In this document: piece by piece, positions 16,075-24,818 of the stretch | How positions within the stretch are numbered: the first letter of the stretch is position 1 | Layout of the letters: the number at the start of each line of letters is the position of its first letter | From: Gemmatimonas sp. | GTDB lineage: Bacteria > Gemmatimonadota > Gemmatimonadetes > Gemmatimonadales > Gemmatimonadaceae | NCBI GenBank assembly: GCA_023910675.1 | Contig: JAAVWC010000012.1 | Span: 1-64,000, forward strand | Direction of reading: 5' to 3' | Length of the DNA stretch: 64,000 nucleotides | Notes under the pieces: model-generated | The model's input: the letters and a program-made list of their open reading frames with translations, nothing else | What the model was told of the DNA's origin: nothing | The model's database searches: none | Translations under genes and position numbers: made by a program

Positions 16075-17177
16075 CTCAGGAGTCAGAAATATAGGAGACA
16101 CTTGGGTGTCTGAAAAACGAGCGGATGAGCGCCTTGTTCTTCTGCATACTGGCGAGTTGTTCGTGGACCCGTGCCTCAAGCGCCTCGCCTTTTTGCAAGG
16201 GCCGACGAGCAGTCCCCGTGCGCTTTGCATGACTCCACACCAGTTCGTCCGGATTCAGCTCTGGCGCGTAGCCCGGCAACACGTGCAAGGTCAGCTTCCC
16301 GTTCGTCGACGCCACATAGGTCTTGACCGCGTTGGTCTTGTGCGCCGGCAATCCATCCAAGACGAGATGCAAGGGACGTCGACGCCCGCGCATCAATCGC
16401 TTCAGCAGCGTGACGAACAGCGCGCCCGTCAGGCCGCCGTGGTATGTGACAAACCAAAATGCGCCTTTCACGGTGACCGCGGATGCCGCGCTGATGCGCT
16501 GGCGTTGCCCGGGGACGCGCACTACCGGCGTTTCGCCGCGGGCACTCCACGTCGTGCCGTGCACCGTGTCCGCCCGAAAGCCGGATTCGTCCCAGAACGC
16601 GATCTCGGCGCCCTCGCGCTTCGCCTGTTGCACGAGGGCCGGGTACCGCTCGCGCTGCCAGGTCGCGATGGCCACCGGATCGCGCTGGTAGGCGCGCTGC
16701 AAGGGCTTTTGCACCGTCAGGTCGAGTCGCGCGAGCAGCGTCCCGATGGAGGCGAGCGAGAGCGACACGCCAAAGCGCTCCGCGATCAGCGACTGCACGA
16801 CCCGTCGCGTCCATAGTCCGAAATCGAAGCCGTACTGCAGCGGGGATTTCCCGTGCACCCATCGGAACACCTGCCGTTCCTGCGTTGGCGTCAACGTGCG
16901 TGGCCGTCCGGTCGCCGGCCGCGCGCGCAATACTTTAAGGCCACGCCCGCGCCCGCGCACGGCCGCCTGAATCTTGTAGGCCCACGACCGCTGTAATCCA
17001 AACGACGCGGCCACCGCCGCCGGCCGTTCGCCGGCCCGCATGCGTTCGACCGCGAGCCGCCGCATCTCTTCGAGCGTCGTGTGATCCAAGGTGCGACCGT
17101 CGCGTCGTGTCATACCGTAGATACGCGCACCCTCGTCAAAACGTTCCCAGGTGTCCGCTAACTTACTGTTCTCTGAG
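16075..17177 (-). mobile_element. IS630-family insertion sequence in hsdS
   Basis: An 1,103-bp element with imperfect terminal inverted repeats of about 32 bp (22 matches by my count), both beginning CTCAG and ending in GACAC(T/C)TGGG. It is flanked by a TA on each side (16073-16074 and 17178-17179), the target duplication expected of IS630/Tc1-mariner elements. One transposase gene fills it, and its stop codon lies within the left repeat. The ends were confirmed by the fact that removing the element and one TA restores an uninterrupted hsdS frame. Confidence 0.9.
16076..17113 (-). CDS. IS630-family transposase
   Basis: A 345-residue DDE transposase. The N-terminal helix-turn-helix region includes MRAGERPAAVAASFGLQRSW. 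The catalytic acids are visible in EIAFWDESGFRAD (first D), LHLVLDGLPAHKT (second D) and YAPELNPDELVWSHAK (final E). The reading frame is intact, so the element may still move. The ATG at 17113 lies about 65 bases inside the right inverted repeat. Confidence 0.92.
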   Translation of the reverse strand: MTRRDGRTLDHTTLEEMRRLAVERMRAGERPAAVAASFGLQRSWAYKIQAAVRGRGRGLKVLRARPATGRPRTLTPTQERQVFRWVHGKSPLQYGFDFGLWTRRVVQSLIAERFGVSLSLASIGTLLARLDLTVQKPLQRAYQRDPVAIATWQRERYPALVQQAKREGAEIAFWDESGFRADTVHGTTWSARGETPVVRVPGQRQRISAASAVTVKGAFWFVTYHGGLTGALFVTLLKRLMRGRRRPLHLVLDGLPAHKTNAVKTYVASTNGKLTLHVLPGYAPELNPDELVWSHAKRTGTARRPLQKGEALEARVHEQLASMQKNKALIRSFFRHPSVSYISDS

Positions 17178-17645
17178 TAAGGCTGTCGCGGTTAATCTTC
17201 GGCATAGCGACTCGATCTGATTCGAGCTCGGCAAACGCAGAGAACGGCTCGGAAAGGAGCCACCAATACAGAAATCCCCCGTGCAATCCGTCCTGCGGAC
17301 GAAGGGGATACATATCTGCGCTGCATAGCGCATCCGTCGGAGCGATACAAACCTTCCGCAACCTCGGCCGGATCTTGGAGTAGACGACGTCTCCTTTCCG
17401 CACCTCGTACTTCCCGCTCTCAGCACCCTGATCCCCAGCAGACTCAAGTCTCAAGAGTCGGCCAGTTCCGCCTTCAATGTGATTCGGTGCGATGAGTGGG
17501 AGTGCGGCTAGCTCAGAATGGCGCGGGTCTACCTGTCCCTCTGCAATGGTCACAACTCGCCGGAAAGCAACAACAGTCCAATGTGCCGGCACTTGTCCGA
17601 GCCACTCGACCTCGCTGTCCTTGTACTCGGGATACCTGGAAAAGC

Positions 17646-18713
17646 TCACGACTCTCCCCCACGAGCATCCTGCTTCCGCGTGCGCTTCGGCAGCGCCTTC
17701 GCCGCGCGCTCCAGTTCCGCCATCGTGTCCCGCTCCACGGCGGCCTCCAATTCGGCCCGGCGACGGGCGTCGAACACATCGTACGCGGCGGCCGCGCGCT
17801 GGTCGGCCTCCACACGCGATACGGTCCCACCGTCCGTCAGCACCGCGCGCTCGTTGAAGCGCAGGAAATCATCGAGCCTCTGCTCCCAATCGCGCAGGAA
17901 GATCTGCTTCCGACGCGCGGCCTGATCCTCAGCGAAATCGAGGAACATGGTCACGATGCGATTGAGCTCGGTGATCTCCGGCTCCAGCAGGTAGTTCTTG
18001 GCCACGGTCACATCACGGCGGCGCACCTGTGTGCCCTCGAACGCGGTGAGCCCCATTTGAGGGGCGTGGGCGTCCACCCGTCGCGCAATAATCTCGGGGG
18101 CCGTGAGACCGGTCACAGCGAAGTGCAGCTTGTTCTGCGCCGTCTGGAACACCCGTGCCGTGTCGTCCCCACTGGGCGCGTAGTCGGCCGCCAGCGCCAG
18201 AATGTCGCGCACGCGCAGATACATGCGCCGCTCGCTCGCCCGGATGTCCCGGATGCGTTCGAGCAGTTCATCGAAGTAGTCGGGCACGCCGGCGCCCGGC
18301 GGGTTACGCAGGCGCTCGTCGTCCATGACGAAGCCCTTGCGCAGGTACTCGTCGAGCCGCGCGATGGCCCACTGCCGGAACTGCGTGCCCCGGGCGCTGC
18401 GGACCCGCATGCCCACCGCGATAATGGCGGGGAGCGCGTAATGCTGCAGAGTCCGGGTCACAGTGCGCGCCCCTTCAGGACGAACTTGTAAGCAATCCTT
18501 ACAAGTTGCTGCTGGGTCGAGCTCCCCCTCGGCGAACACAGCCTTCAAGTGCAGCGTGATGTTCTGCGGCGTGGTCTGGAATAGCTCTGCCATCTGCGCC
18601 TGGGTGAGCCACAGCGTCTCCCCATCGAAACGGATCTCCAGCCGCGAGCGACCGTCCTCGCTCTGGTACAGGAGGAACTCGCCCGGCGCAGGCGGCACGA
18701 GGTCTCCGCTCAT
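17646..18713 (-). CDS. RhuM family protein
   Basis: A 355-residue protein. The opening EIRFDGETLWLTQAQMAELF then QTTPQNITLHL, followed by VRSARGTQFRQWAIARLDEY and LRKGFVMDDERL, is typical of RhuM ('virulence RhuM') proteins. They were named after a Salmonella gene but most often lie inside type I restriction operons. The role is not established; the N-terminal part resembles phage-type DNA-binding/KilA-like modules. The gene overlaps hsdM by 4 bases upstream (18710-18713) and hsdS by 4 bases downstream (17646-17649), so all three are translationally coupled. It remains open while both neighbours are broken. Confidence 0.85.
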   Translation of the reverse strand: MSGDLVPPAPGEFLLYQSEDGRSRLEIRFDGETLWLTQAQMAELFQTTPQNITLHLKAVFAEGELDPAATCKDCLQVRPEGARTVTRTLQHYALPAIIAVGMRVRSARGTQFRQWAIARLDEYLRKGFVMDDERLRNPPGAGVPDYFDELLERIRDIRASERRMYLRVRDILALAADYAPSGDDTARVFQTAQNKLHFAVTGLTAPEIIARRVDAHAPQMGLTAFEGTQVRRRDVTVAKNYLLEPEITELNRIVTMFLDFAEDQAARRKQIFLRDWEQRLDDFLRFNERAVLTDGGTVSRVEADQRAAAAYDVFDARRRAELEAAVERDTMAELERAAKALPKRTRKQDARGGES

Positions 18714-20507
18714 TGGCTCAGCTCCCCGATCATCTTCACAATCCGGTCGGTCACCACCTTGAGCTCCGCGTCGATCTCCGCGAGCGGCCGGGGCGGCATG
18801 AATACGTAGAAGTGCCGGTTGAATGGGATCTCATACCCCACCTTCGTCTTCTCGTGATCGATCCACGCATCGGGCGCGTGCGGCTTCACCTCGCGCTCGA
18901 AGTACGCCTCTACCGTCTCACTCAGCGGCACGTTCTCCGTGTCGCGCAGCGCCGAATCGGGCGTGGGCTTCCCCTTCGCCTTACCCTTGGTGGCCAGCAC
19001 CACGTTCCCCTGCTCGTCGCGCTCGGGGCGTTCCACGGTAATGGTGCGATAGCCGAAGGCCTCATTACGGAAGATCTTGGAGATGGGCTTGCCGCCCTTC
19101 GTGGTTTCCTCGAACGCGCCGAACAGTTGCGTGATTTCCTCGATGTGCGCGGCGCCCATTTCCTTGCGCTTGCTGCCGAGACTCTTGCGCATCTTCTGCC
19201 ACATGGCGCTGGCATCGATGAGCTGCACCTTGCCCTTGCGTCGCGCCGGCTTGCGGTTGCTCACGATCCACACGTACGTCGCGATGCCCGTGTTGTAGAA
19301 CAGGTCCTGTGGGCAACGCGATGATCGCCTCAAGCAGATCGTTCTCCAGCACGTAGCGGCGAATCTCGCTCTCTCCGCTACCGGCGCCACCGGTAAACAA
19401 TGGGCTGCCGTTCAACACGATGCCGAAGCGGCTGCCGCCGTCCTTGGCGGGACGCATCTTGCTGAGCAGGTGCATGAGGAACAGCAGCGAGCCGTCAGAT
19501 ACGCGCGGGAGCCCTGGGCCGAAGCGACCATCGAAGCCCTTCTGCTCGTGTTCGCGGCGAACTTCCTTTTCGATCTTCTTCCATTCCACGCCGAACGGCG
19601 GGTTGGAGAGCATGTAGTCGAACTTCGTGGCCGGTAGCCCGTCATTCGAGAGCGTATTGCCCGCGAAGATGTTGGACACGTCCTGCCCTTTGATGAGCAT
19701 GTCCGCCTTGCAGATGGCGTACGACTCGTCGTTGAGCTCCTGCCCGAACATCACCAGCCGCGCTTCGGGATTGATCTCGGCTAGATGCTCGCCCGCAACG
19801 CTCAGCATGCCGCCGGTGCCGGCGGTAGGGTCGTAGATGGAGCGCACCACGCCGGGCTTGGTGAGGGCTTCGTCGTCTTCGATGAACAGCACGTTCACCA
19901 TGAGGCGAATCACTTCACGCGGCGTGAAGTGTTCACCGGCCGTTTCGTTGCTCAATTCCGCGAAGCGCCGAATGAGCTCCTCGAACACCGTGCCCATTTG
20001 CGCATTCGACACCACCTTCGGGTGGAGGTCGATGGTCGCAAATTTCTCTGTCACCAGGTACAGCAGACCCGCCTTGTCGAGCCGATCGATCTGCGTATGG
20101 AAGTCGAAGCGCTCGAAGATGTCGCGCACCGCCGGCGAGAAGGCCTGCAGGTAGCTGCGCAGGTTCTCCGCGATGTGGTCCTGATCGCCCAGCAGCGTGC
20201 GCAAGTCGAGCTTCGAGGTGTTGTAGAACGACTGGTCGGCCGCCTTGAGGAGAAACGGCTCCGGATTGAGCCCCGCCCTGGTGCGCTTATCCAACTCCGT
20301 CAGCACCGCCGCCTTCGTGGGCTCCAGCACGCAGTCCAAACGCCGGAGCACCGTGAACGGCAGGATGACCTTCCCGTATTCACTCTGGCGATAGTCACCA
20401 CGCAACAGATCGGCGACCGACCAGATGAACGCCGAGAGATTCGGGGTGGGCGGCGCCGAGGCACGCGCGGTGGCGGCAGACGCCACGGCGGTCGGGACAT
20501 TGGTCAT
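18710..20507 (-). pseudogene. hsdM: Type I restriction DNA methyltransferase subunit M, frameshifted
   Basis: From the ATG at 20507 the frame covers the helical N-terminal domain ([20 protein letters not shown]), the SAM-binding motif [11 protein letters not shown] and the catalytic NPPF in [13 protein letters not shown], up to [10 protein letters not shown]. It then shifts by one base: the correct continuation [19 protein letters not shown] is in another frame, which runs to a stop at 18710. One surplus G in ACAGGACC (about 19306-19307) explains it. Methyltransferase motifs survive, but the C-terminal part needed for binding HsdS is lost. The gene overlaps rhuM by ATGA. An assembly error is possible, yet neighbouring island genes are also damaged. 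Confidence 0.88.
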
Positions 20508-20612
20508 CACAGCGGGGATGCAGATTGGGGAGAAGCCGGCGGACACACCGGTCCCGTAATGTGGAACCATGTACTGACAAGGGGGAAGCACCCGAGGCTG
20601 CATCGCATCCGC

Positions 20613-21149
20613 CTACCTCGCCCCCTTTCCGCCGCCCCCGTGGCGCGGACGCGGCGCCTTCTTCTCGACTGCGGCGCTTCGACGCGTCGCCTCATCGACA
20701 ATGCGCGTCTCCACCCTCGCCAGCCGCTCGAGAATGTCGCCTTCACGCCGCTTCCAGATGTCCTGCCGGTCGCCCAACATGAGCACCCACACCTCGTGCG
20801 TGTCGTCTTCGATGTGGTATGCGATGCGCACGTGCGACGCCTTCAGCTTCATCAACCCAGCCAACGGCGTCCCCAGGCCGTCGCCATACTGGTGCGGGTC
20901 AACTTTGAGCTTCTTGTCGATGGCTGCCATCGCCACGTCGAATGCCGCGCGGCCGATGTCGTCGAGATCCTCGTCAATGATCCGCGCGCTGAAGCGGAGC
21001 CTCCACGGCGTCGGCGTGGTAGCGGCCTTCGGCGCCCTCCCGCCGCTGGGCGCAGGGCTCGGCGGCTTCGCGGTGCCAGGCCGGGTGGCGCGGCTCCCAC
21101 CTTTCGGTTGGCCCGCGCCACTGGGTCGCTCACCACCACGTGGACCCAT
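20613..21149 (-). CDS. RelE/ParE-family toxin with N-terminal extension
   Basis: A 178-residue protein. Residues about 48-150 fit the RelE fold: PWRLRFSARIIDEDLDDIGR, GTPLAGLMKLKASHVRIAYH and VWVLMLGDRQDIWKRREGDI. RelE-type toxins cleave mRNA on the ribosome. An unusual 45-residue tail rich in Pro, Gly and Ala precedes the fold, and a basic Gly-rich tail follows it, whereas typical members are about 90 residues. The ATG lies 5 bases after the stop of the antitoxin gene, the usual order for Phd/RelE pairs. It sits upstream of hsdM on the same strand. Confidence 0.78.
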   Translation of the reverse strand: MGPRGGERPSGAGQPKGGSRATRPGTAKPPSPAPSGGRAPKAATTPTPWRLRFSARIIDEDLDDIGRAAFDVAMAAIDKKLKVDPHQYGDGLGTPLAGLMKLKASHVRIAYHIEDDTHEVWVLMLGDRQDIWKRREGDILERLARVETRIVDEATRRSAAVEKKAPRPRHGGGGKGAR

Positions 21150-21154
21150 CGACG

Positions 21155-21463
21155 TCAGCGGCCGCTCTCGTTCGCGGCGAAGCGGGCCTCGGCCCGCGCG
21201 CGAAAGTCGTCTTCGTCGAGGAGCGCATCCTCACCGGCCCGGATGGCGGCCAGACGCGACGATGCCAAGGCGAAGAGCTCGAGGTCCGGCAGAAACTCTT
21301 CAAGCAGCTGCATGGTCGCCATACCGACGATTCCGCCGATGGGTTGGCCGTCGGCGGTGACATAAATGCGCCGCTCTTTTGCCAACTTGAACGTCCCTGG
21401 CAGGTCCTTCTTGACTTCGGACGTCGTGACCACAGCCGCGCCGGGTGCGTCGATAATGAGCAT
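21155..21463 (-). CDS. Phd/YefM-family antitoxin
   Basis: A 102-residue protein. VVTTSEVKKDLPGTFKLAKE then RRIYVTADGQPIGGIVGMAT follows the Phd/YefM pattern, where the N-terminus binds the operator and the C-terminus wraps the toxin; the acidic tail (GEDALLDEDDF) fits. The ATG at 21463 has a strong GGAGG ribosome site 5 bases upstream, so the upstream in-frame ATG at 21559 is unlikely. The product should neutralise the RelE-type toxin encoded 5 bases downstream and repress their joint promoter. Confidence 0.8.
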   Translation of the reverse strand: MLIIDAPGAAVVTTSEVKKDLPGTFKLAKERRIYVTADGQPIGGIVGMATMQLLEEFLPDLELFALASSRLAAIRAGEDALLDEDDFRARAEARFAANESGR

Positions 21464-21474
21464 AGACTCCTCCA

Positions 21475-21495
21475 AAAGGTACCACAAAGAGTACC
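21475..21495 (-). promoter_or_regulatory. Putative Phd/RelE operator repeats
   Basis: On the minus strand, GGTACTCTTTG and GGTACCTTTTG lie side by side just upstream of the ribosome site; their GGTAC/GTACC parts also form an inverted repeat. Paired short repeats in this position are the usual binding sites of Phd-type antitoxins. Confidence 0.45.
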
Positions 21496-21726
21496 AATAC
21501 ACGATCCATTCATCAAGTATCGAGCAGAGGGTGCGGCGCCTGAACGCTCGCCGCTGCACCCACGCTCAAGCCGCCATACAGAGCCGGTTCCGCTCCCCGC
21601 GCTCGACAGAGAACTCTGACGTCCCGGCGTTGCTAACGTCGTGAAGAGACAGCGCTGACCCAAGCGCATACGGAGCCACATTTACATTGCGCGCAGGAGC
21701 TTGGACATGGAGCGGGGCCGTAACGA

Positions 21727-21763
21727 TGAAAGCCGCGAACTCATTGTGAGTCAACGGCTTTCA
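21727..21763 (-). terminator. Stem-loop downstream of the tRNA pair, possible terminator
   Basis: TGAAAGCCG and CGGCTTTCA form a 9-bp perfect outer stem, with ACTCA/TGAGT as a 5-bp inner stem and a 3-base loop. It starts 25 bases after the 3' end of the CAU tRNA, so it could end the tRNA transcript, though no T-run follows. It is flanked by an 8-bp direct repeat GTAACGAT (21720-21727 and 21781-21788). I see no gene in the remainder of 21464-21787. Confidence 0.45.
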
Positions 21764-21787
21764 CGGTCAAAATCTAGGGTGTAACGA

Positions 21788-21861
21788 TAGCTGGGGGGAG
21801 ACTCGAACTCCCGACCTCACGATTATGAGTCGTGCGCTCTAACCGGCTGAGCTACCCAGCC
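21788..21861 (-). tRNA. tRNA-CAU (elongator Met, or Ile2)
   Basis: A 74-base cloverleaf: acceptor GGCTGGG/CCCAGCT (the first pair is G-T), D arm GCTC...GAGC, anticodon arm CACGA-CTCATAA-TCGTG with anticodon CAT, T arm GGGAG-TTCGAGT-CTCCC, discriminator A. CCA is not encoded. Elongator Met and lysidine-modified Ile2 both carry CAT and cannot be separated by eye; the position after the initiator gene slightly favours Met. It lies downstream of tRNA-fMet in the same transcript. Confidence 0.93.
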
Positions 21862-21937
21862 CCAAAACTTCGCCCGTCGAGCAGTGACGGGATTCCCGGA
21901 CGCAAATGGCCAGCCCTTGCGGACTGGCCAAATGCTA

Positions 21938-22011
<74 letters not shown>

Positions 22012-22022
22012 GCAGTCTTGGG

Positions 22023-22050
22023 ATTATAGCGGGTAGAGTCTGAGAGTCAA
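22023..22050 (-). promoter_or_regulatory. Promoter of the tRNA-fMet/tRNA-CAU unit
   Basis: On the minus strand TTGACT (22045-22050) and TATAAT (22023-22028) lie 16 bases apart, a near-perfect housekeeping sigma-factor promoter. Transcription should begin about 5 bases before the mature tRNA-fMet 5' end at 22011. Confidence 0.8.
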
Positions 22051-22093
22051 CCCCGAGAGACGGCACGACGCGCGCCGCCAACGAATGTGCGCG

Positions 22094-23824
22094 TCACCGC
22101 ACCAACGGCGCGAACTCGGGTTGCGGATAGCGCGACACGCGATCGAGCAGCATCGCCGTGAGCGCGACTGGCGCCAGTGCAAGGAATAGCACGCCGCCCA
22201 CGTACTGAACCGGCTGCGGCGGCAACACCTCGAGGTAAGCCAGGATGCCCTTGAGCACGAAGCTGCCAAGTGGATTGCCCCCCACATCGGTCCCAATGCT
22301 CAAGGCCACGCTGAGGAACAACGGCAGATACACCAGCCAAATCCAAAGCGTCCTGAAGCTGAGCCCCTTGGCCCCTCGCCCCATCCATGCACCACAACTC
22401 GTGAACAATGCTAACGCGATCAGCAGACCTGAGCACACCAGTAGCACTGGCCATCGCCGGGTCACGAGTGGCGGCGTGTTTTCGTTTTTCAAGTCGTCTG
22501 CTGTGACCGATGTCCCATACGCGACAGTGGTGAGCCGCTCCAGCTGCCAGTCGACGAAGCGTGCGCTGCTGGCGCGCTTCACGGTGAACGCATTGTAGAA
22601 CGTCTGCCCGAGCACATGTACGGTGAATGGCTCGACCACCTCGCCCCACGGCGCAGTAATCGTGGGAACGGTGCCGTCGCGGCTCCACGTCCAGAAGGTG
22701 AGACGCACTTCGGTGGCGTTGTGGTACCATCTGCCGGGTTCCTTGACGCGCGGGCTGTTTTCGCTCAGCGACTCGCCATAGGGAGCTGGCAGAGCGAACC
22801 CGAGACCATACGATAGAACCAGCATCAGCGGCCCCGCGATGGTGATCGCCCACAGACGCCGGCGCGGCGAGAACGGCAAAGTCGCCAGCATCGCCGTTCC
22901 GCTCATGAGGGTGGTCGGCGATATCGCCGCGAAAAAGATCCACGTGGAGAAGTCGCCTCTCATCACGCCTTGCATCATGACGACCGCTGCGATGAATACC
23001 GTCATTCTCCGCGTCGATGTCGACGGGTACAAGAGCGCCAGCAAAGCACGGACAGACAGGCGATCAGCGCCCCGTTGTGCGCGCTTGAGTGGAACAGCGA
23101 GCGTCGATGTCACAGGCAGCACGGAATTAACGCGTTCGGCACTGACGAAAGGCGGCTTGTCGTCGGGTTGCGCGAAGGGCATGGCGCGCGCGATGGCCTC
23201 CCGCTCTACAGCGAGCGCCTTTGGCGCCGTGACACTGGCCGGCCAGACCAGCCACGCCGCGACACACGACATCGCAGCGAGCACGGTCGTCACCCAGGCA
23301 AACTCCTGCACCGACAGTGCCACTTTGGCAAGCGTGAGCCCGAGAGTCAGCGGCATAAACAGGAACATTGTCCGACGCGATACGTGGATCGGTGCTCCGC
23401 TCACCCGCTCCGCCTTCGGACGCCGCAGTGAACGATCGAGCGAGAATCCGTCGACGGCGAACGGGAGTGCCACAATGGTAATGCCGAGAGTCAGCATCAC
23501 GATTGCCGATGCCGCTGTGAACTCCGAGGGGATACGCCACCGCGTGACGGTAACCCATGCGGCCACCGGCAGCAGCACCAACAGCGCACGCGCGCCGATC
23601 TTTCCCGCAAGAAGTGCCCACGTGCCCACCGGGAGCACGCGCTCGAACAATGACGGACTCGTCGATCGCATCGCGACGGTATACGCGACAATGCCGAATA
23701 CACACCATGCCGCCGGTGTATTTCCAAGGAGTGGCAGCAGCGCCGCCGCGGGGAGGACGTACAGCAGCATGCGGTCTCGCAGCGCCGTCTTGCATATGAA
23801 CCAGGAGGCGTGCACGCCGGTCAT
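22094..23824 (-). CDS. ABC-2 type transporter membrane protein
   Basis: About 576 residues with many hydrophobic segments, for example LLYVLPAAALLPLLGN, TLMSGTAMLATLPF, AITIAGPLMLVLSYGLGFAL and VLLVCSGLLIALALFTS. The central region (about 300-430) is a soluble loop. The start at ATG 23824 overlaps the stop of the ATPase gene (ATGA, 23821-23824), so it should be its membrane partner. YtrA-type operons of this kind often respond to cell-envelope stress, but the substrate cannot be told. It has no close sequence signature beyond its topology and context. Confidence 0.75.
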   Translation of the reverse strand: MTGVHASWFICKTALRDRMLLYVLPAAALLPLLGNTPAAWCVFGIVAYTVAMRSTSPSLFERVLPVGTWALLAGKIGARALLVLLPVAAWVTVTRWRIPSEFTAASAIVMLTLGITIVALPFAVDGFSLDRSLRRPKAERVSGAPIHVSRRTMFLFMPLTLGLTLAKVALSVQEFAWVTTVLAAMSCVAAWLVWPASVTAPKALAVEREAIARAMPFAQPDDKPPFVSAERVNSVLPVTSTLAVPLKRAQRGADRLSVRALLALLYPSTSTRRMTVFIAAVVMMQGVMRGDFSTWIFFAAISPTTLMSGTAMLATLPFSPRRRLWAITIAGPLMLVLSYGLGFALPAPYGESLSENSPRVKEPGRWYHNATEVRLTFWTWSRDGTVPTITAPWGEVVEPFTVHVLGQTFYNAFTVKRASSARFVDWQLERLTTVAYGTSVTADDLKNENTPPLVTRRWPVLLVCSGLLIALALFTSCGAWMGRGAKGLSFRTLWIWLVYLPLFLSVALSIGTDVGGNPLGSFVLKGILAYLEVLPPQPVQYVGGVLFLALAPVALTAMLLDRVSRYPQPEFAPLVR

Positions 23825-24783
23825 GCGGCCCGTCCGCCATTGCCGGTGCCACCACGCTCCGACGCCGAACGCTCGACATCTTTGCCGGTGTATTCCACAA
23901 AAAGTTCCTCGAGGGACAGCACCGCACACTCCGCGTCACTGCACCGCAATGCCGTACGCACCATCGAGGTCTGGTCGCCAATGCTCTCTGCCGTGGCGCC
24001 GCTGTCGACGGCGATCACGGCGTGCCACGCATCGCGCACCGACCGAAGGCGACGCACACCGGGCACACGCTGCCAGTCGGTGTCGGTCACCTGAGCGCGC
24101 GGCGCCACCGCGAGAACGTGCGACTCCCGCAGCGTGTCGAGTGGCGCGTCGAGCGCCGCGCGGCCTTCGTGCAGCAGCACGGCACGACCACCCATGCGCT
24201 CCACATCACCCAAGTGGTGCGACGAAAACAGAATGGCGGTCCCCTCGCGGTTGAGCAGACGAATAGCGGTGTCGAGGAACTCGCGTCGCATGGCGGGATC
24301 GAGTCCCGATGCCGGCTCGTCGAGCACCAGCAGCGGCGGCCGATGACACACGGCGCACAGCAGCGCGAGCTGCTGCCGCTGCCCTTTGCTCACCTTGAGA
24401 ACGGAGCCGAGCACTGGCTGCAACTCGAAGCGCTCGATCAACTCGAGCTCTAGCGCGCGATCCCACGTTGGATAGAGTGCCCGGTGCAGGTCGACGATCG
24501 CCCGGCCGGTCATGGTAGGAGGAAACCCCTGCTGCTCGCTCACGAAGCCGATGCGTTGCTTGACCGCGACAGGGTGCTCAACAGGATCGAGGCCGAAGGT
24601 GCGCGCGGTTCCGCGCCCGGGGCGGAGCAGACCCATGATGAGATGAATGAGCGTACTCTTCCCGGCGCCGTTCCTACCGAGGAGCGCGACCACCTCCTCC
24701 GGTCGAATAGTCAAAGAGATATTGGTGAGCACCGGTGTGCGCCGCGAATACGCGAACGCCACATCGTCTAGTTCCACGAGCAT
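23821..24783 (-). CDS. ABC transporter ATP-binding protein
   Basis: A 320-residue ATPase with Walker A LLGRNGAGKSTL, the signature KVSKGQRQQLALLCAV, Walker B LLVLDEPASGLDP and the H-loop FSSHHLGD. A C-terminal extension of about 90 residues follows, as in drug or lantibiotic-type exporters. I start at ATG 24783, which has GGGAG 6 bases upstream; an earlier ATG at 24822 overlaps the regulator stop but lacks such a site. It powers the membrane protein encoded next and belongs to the GntR-ABC operon. Confidence 0.88.
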   Translation of the reverse strand: MLVELDDVAFAYSRRTPVLTNISLTIRPEEVVALLGRNGAGKSTLIHLIMGLLRPGRGTARTFGLDPVEHPVAVKQRIGFVSEQQGFPPTMTGRAIVDLHRALYPTWDRALELELIERFELQPVLGSVLKVSKGQRQQLALLCAVCHRPPLLVLDEPASGLDPAMRREFLDTAIRLLNREGTAILFSSHHLGDVERMGGRAVLLHEGRAALDAPLDTLRESHVLAVAPRAQVTDTDWQRVPGVRRLRSVRDAWHAVIAVDSGATAESIGDQTSMVRTALRCSDAECAVLSLEELFVEYTGKDVERSASERGGTGNGGRAA

Positions 24784-24818
24784 GCGAGACTCCCTACCGG
24801 CATGTGAGTGCGTGGTGA

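Larger units (their letters stand above)
15300..17649 (-). pseudogene. hsdS: Type I restriction specificity subunit S, split by an IS630 element
   Basis: Two half-genes flank the insertion. The N-terminal part (17178-17649) opens with YPEYKDSEVEWLGQVPAHW and holds the first target-recognition domain, ending at PKINRDSL. The C-terminal part (15300-16074) resumes with NTACIPLPSTSEQKRIAEFL, the first conserved helix, then GMVPAHWTV and the second recognition domain, and ends with a second conserved helix region. Removing 16075-17177 plus one TA joins them in frame as INRDSLNTACIPLP, giving a 414-residue protein, the usual HsdS length. The gene overlaps rhuM upstream and the GIY-YIG gene downstream by 4 bases each. 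A half-protein from an internal ATG at 15932 is possible but unproven. Confidence 0.9.

Noticed and set aside
16075-16093. A second TA at 16092-16093 and 17159-17160 as the insertion boundaries
   Set aside because: Joining hsdS at these points leaves a TGA stop in the frame.
16071-17180. Inverted repeat ends beginning TTACTCAG (outside the TA) as the true IS ends
   Set aside because: Only the CTCAG ends with a TA target duplication restore the hsdS frame; the outer TTA match follows from the TA duplication and chance.
10170-21463. A prophage or integrative element covering the island
   Set aside because: No integrase, structural phage or conjugation gene is visible; only one IS and defence genes.
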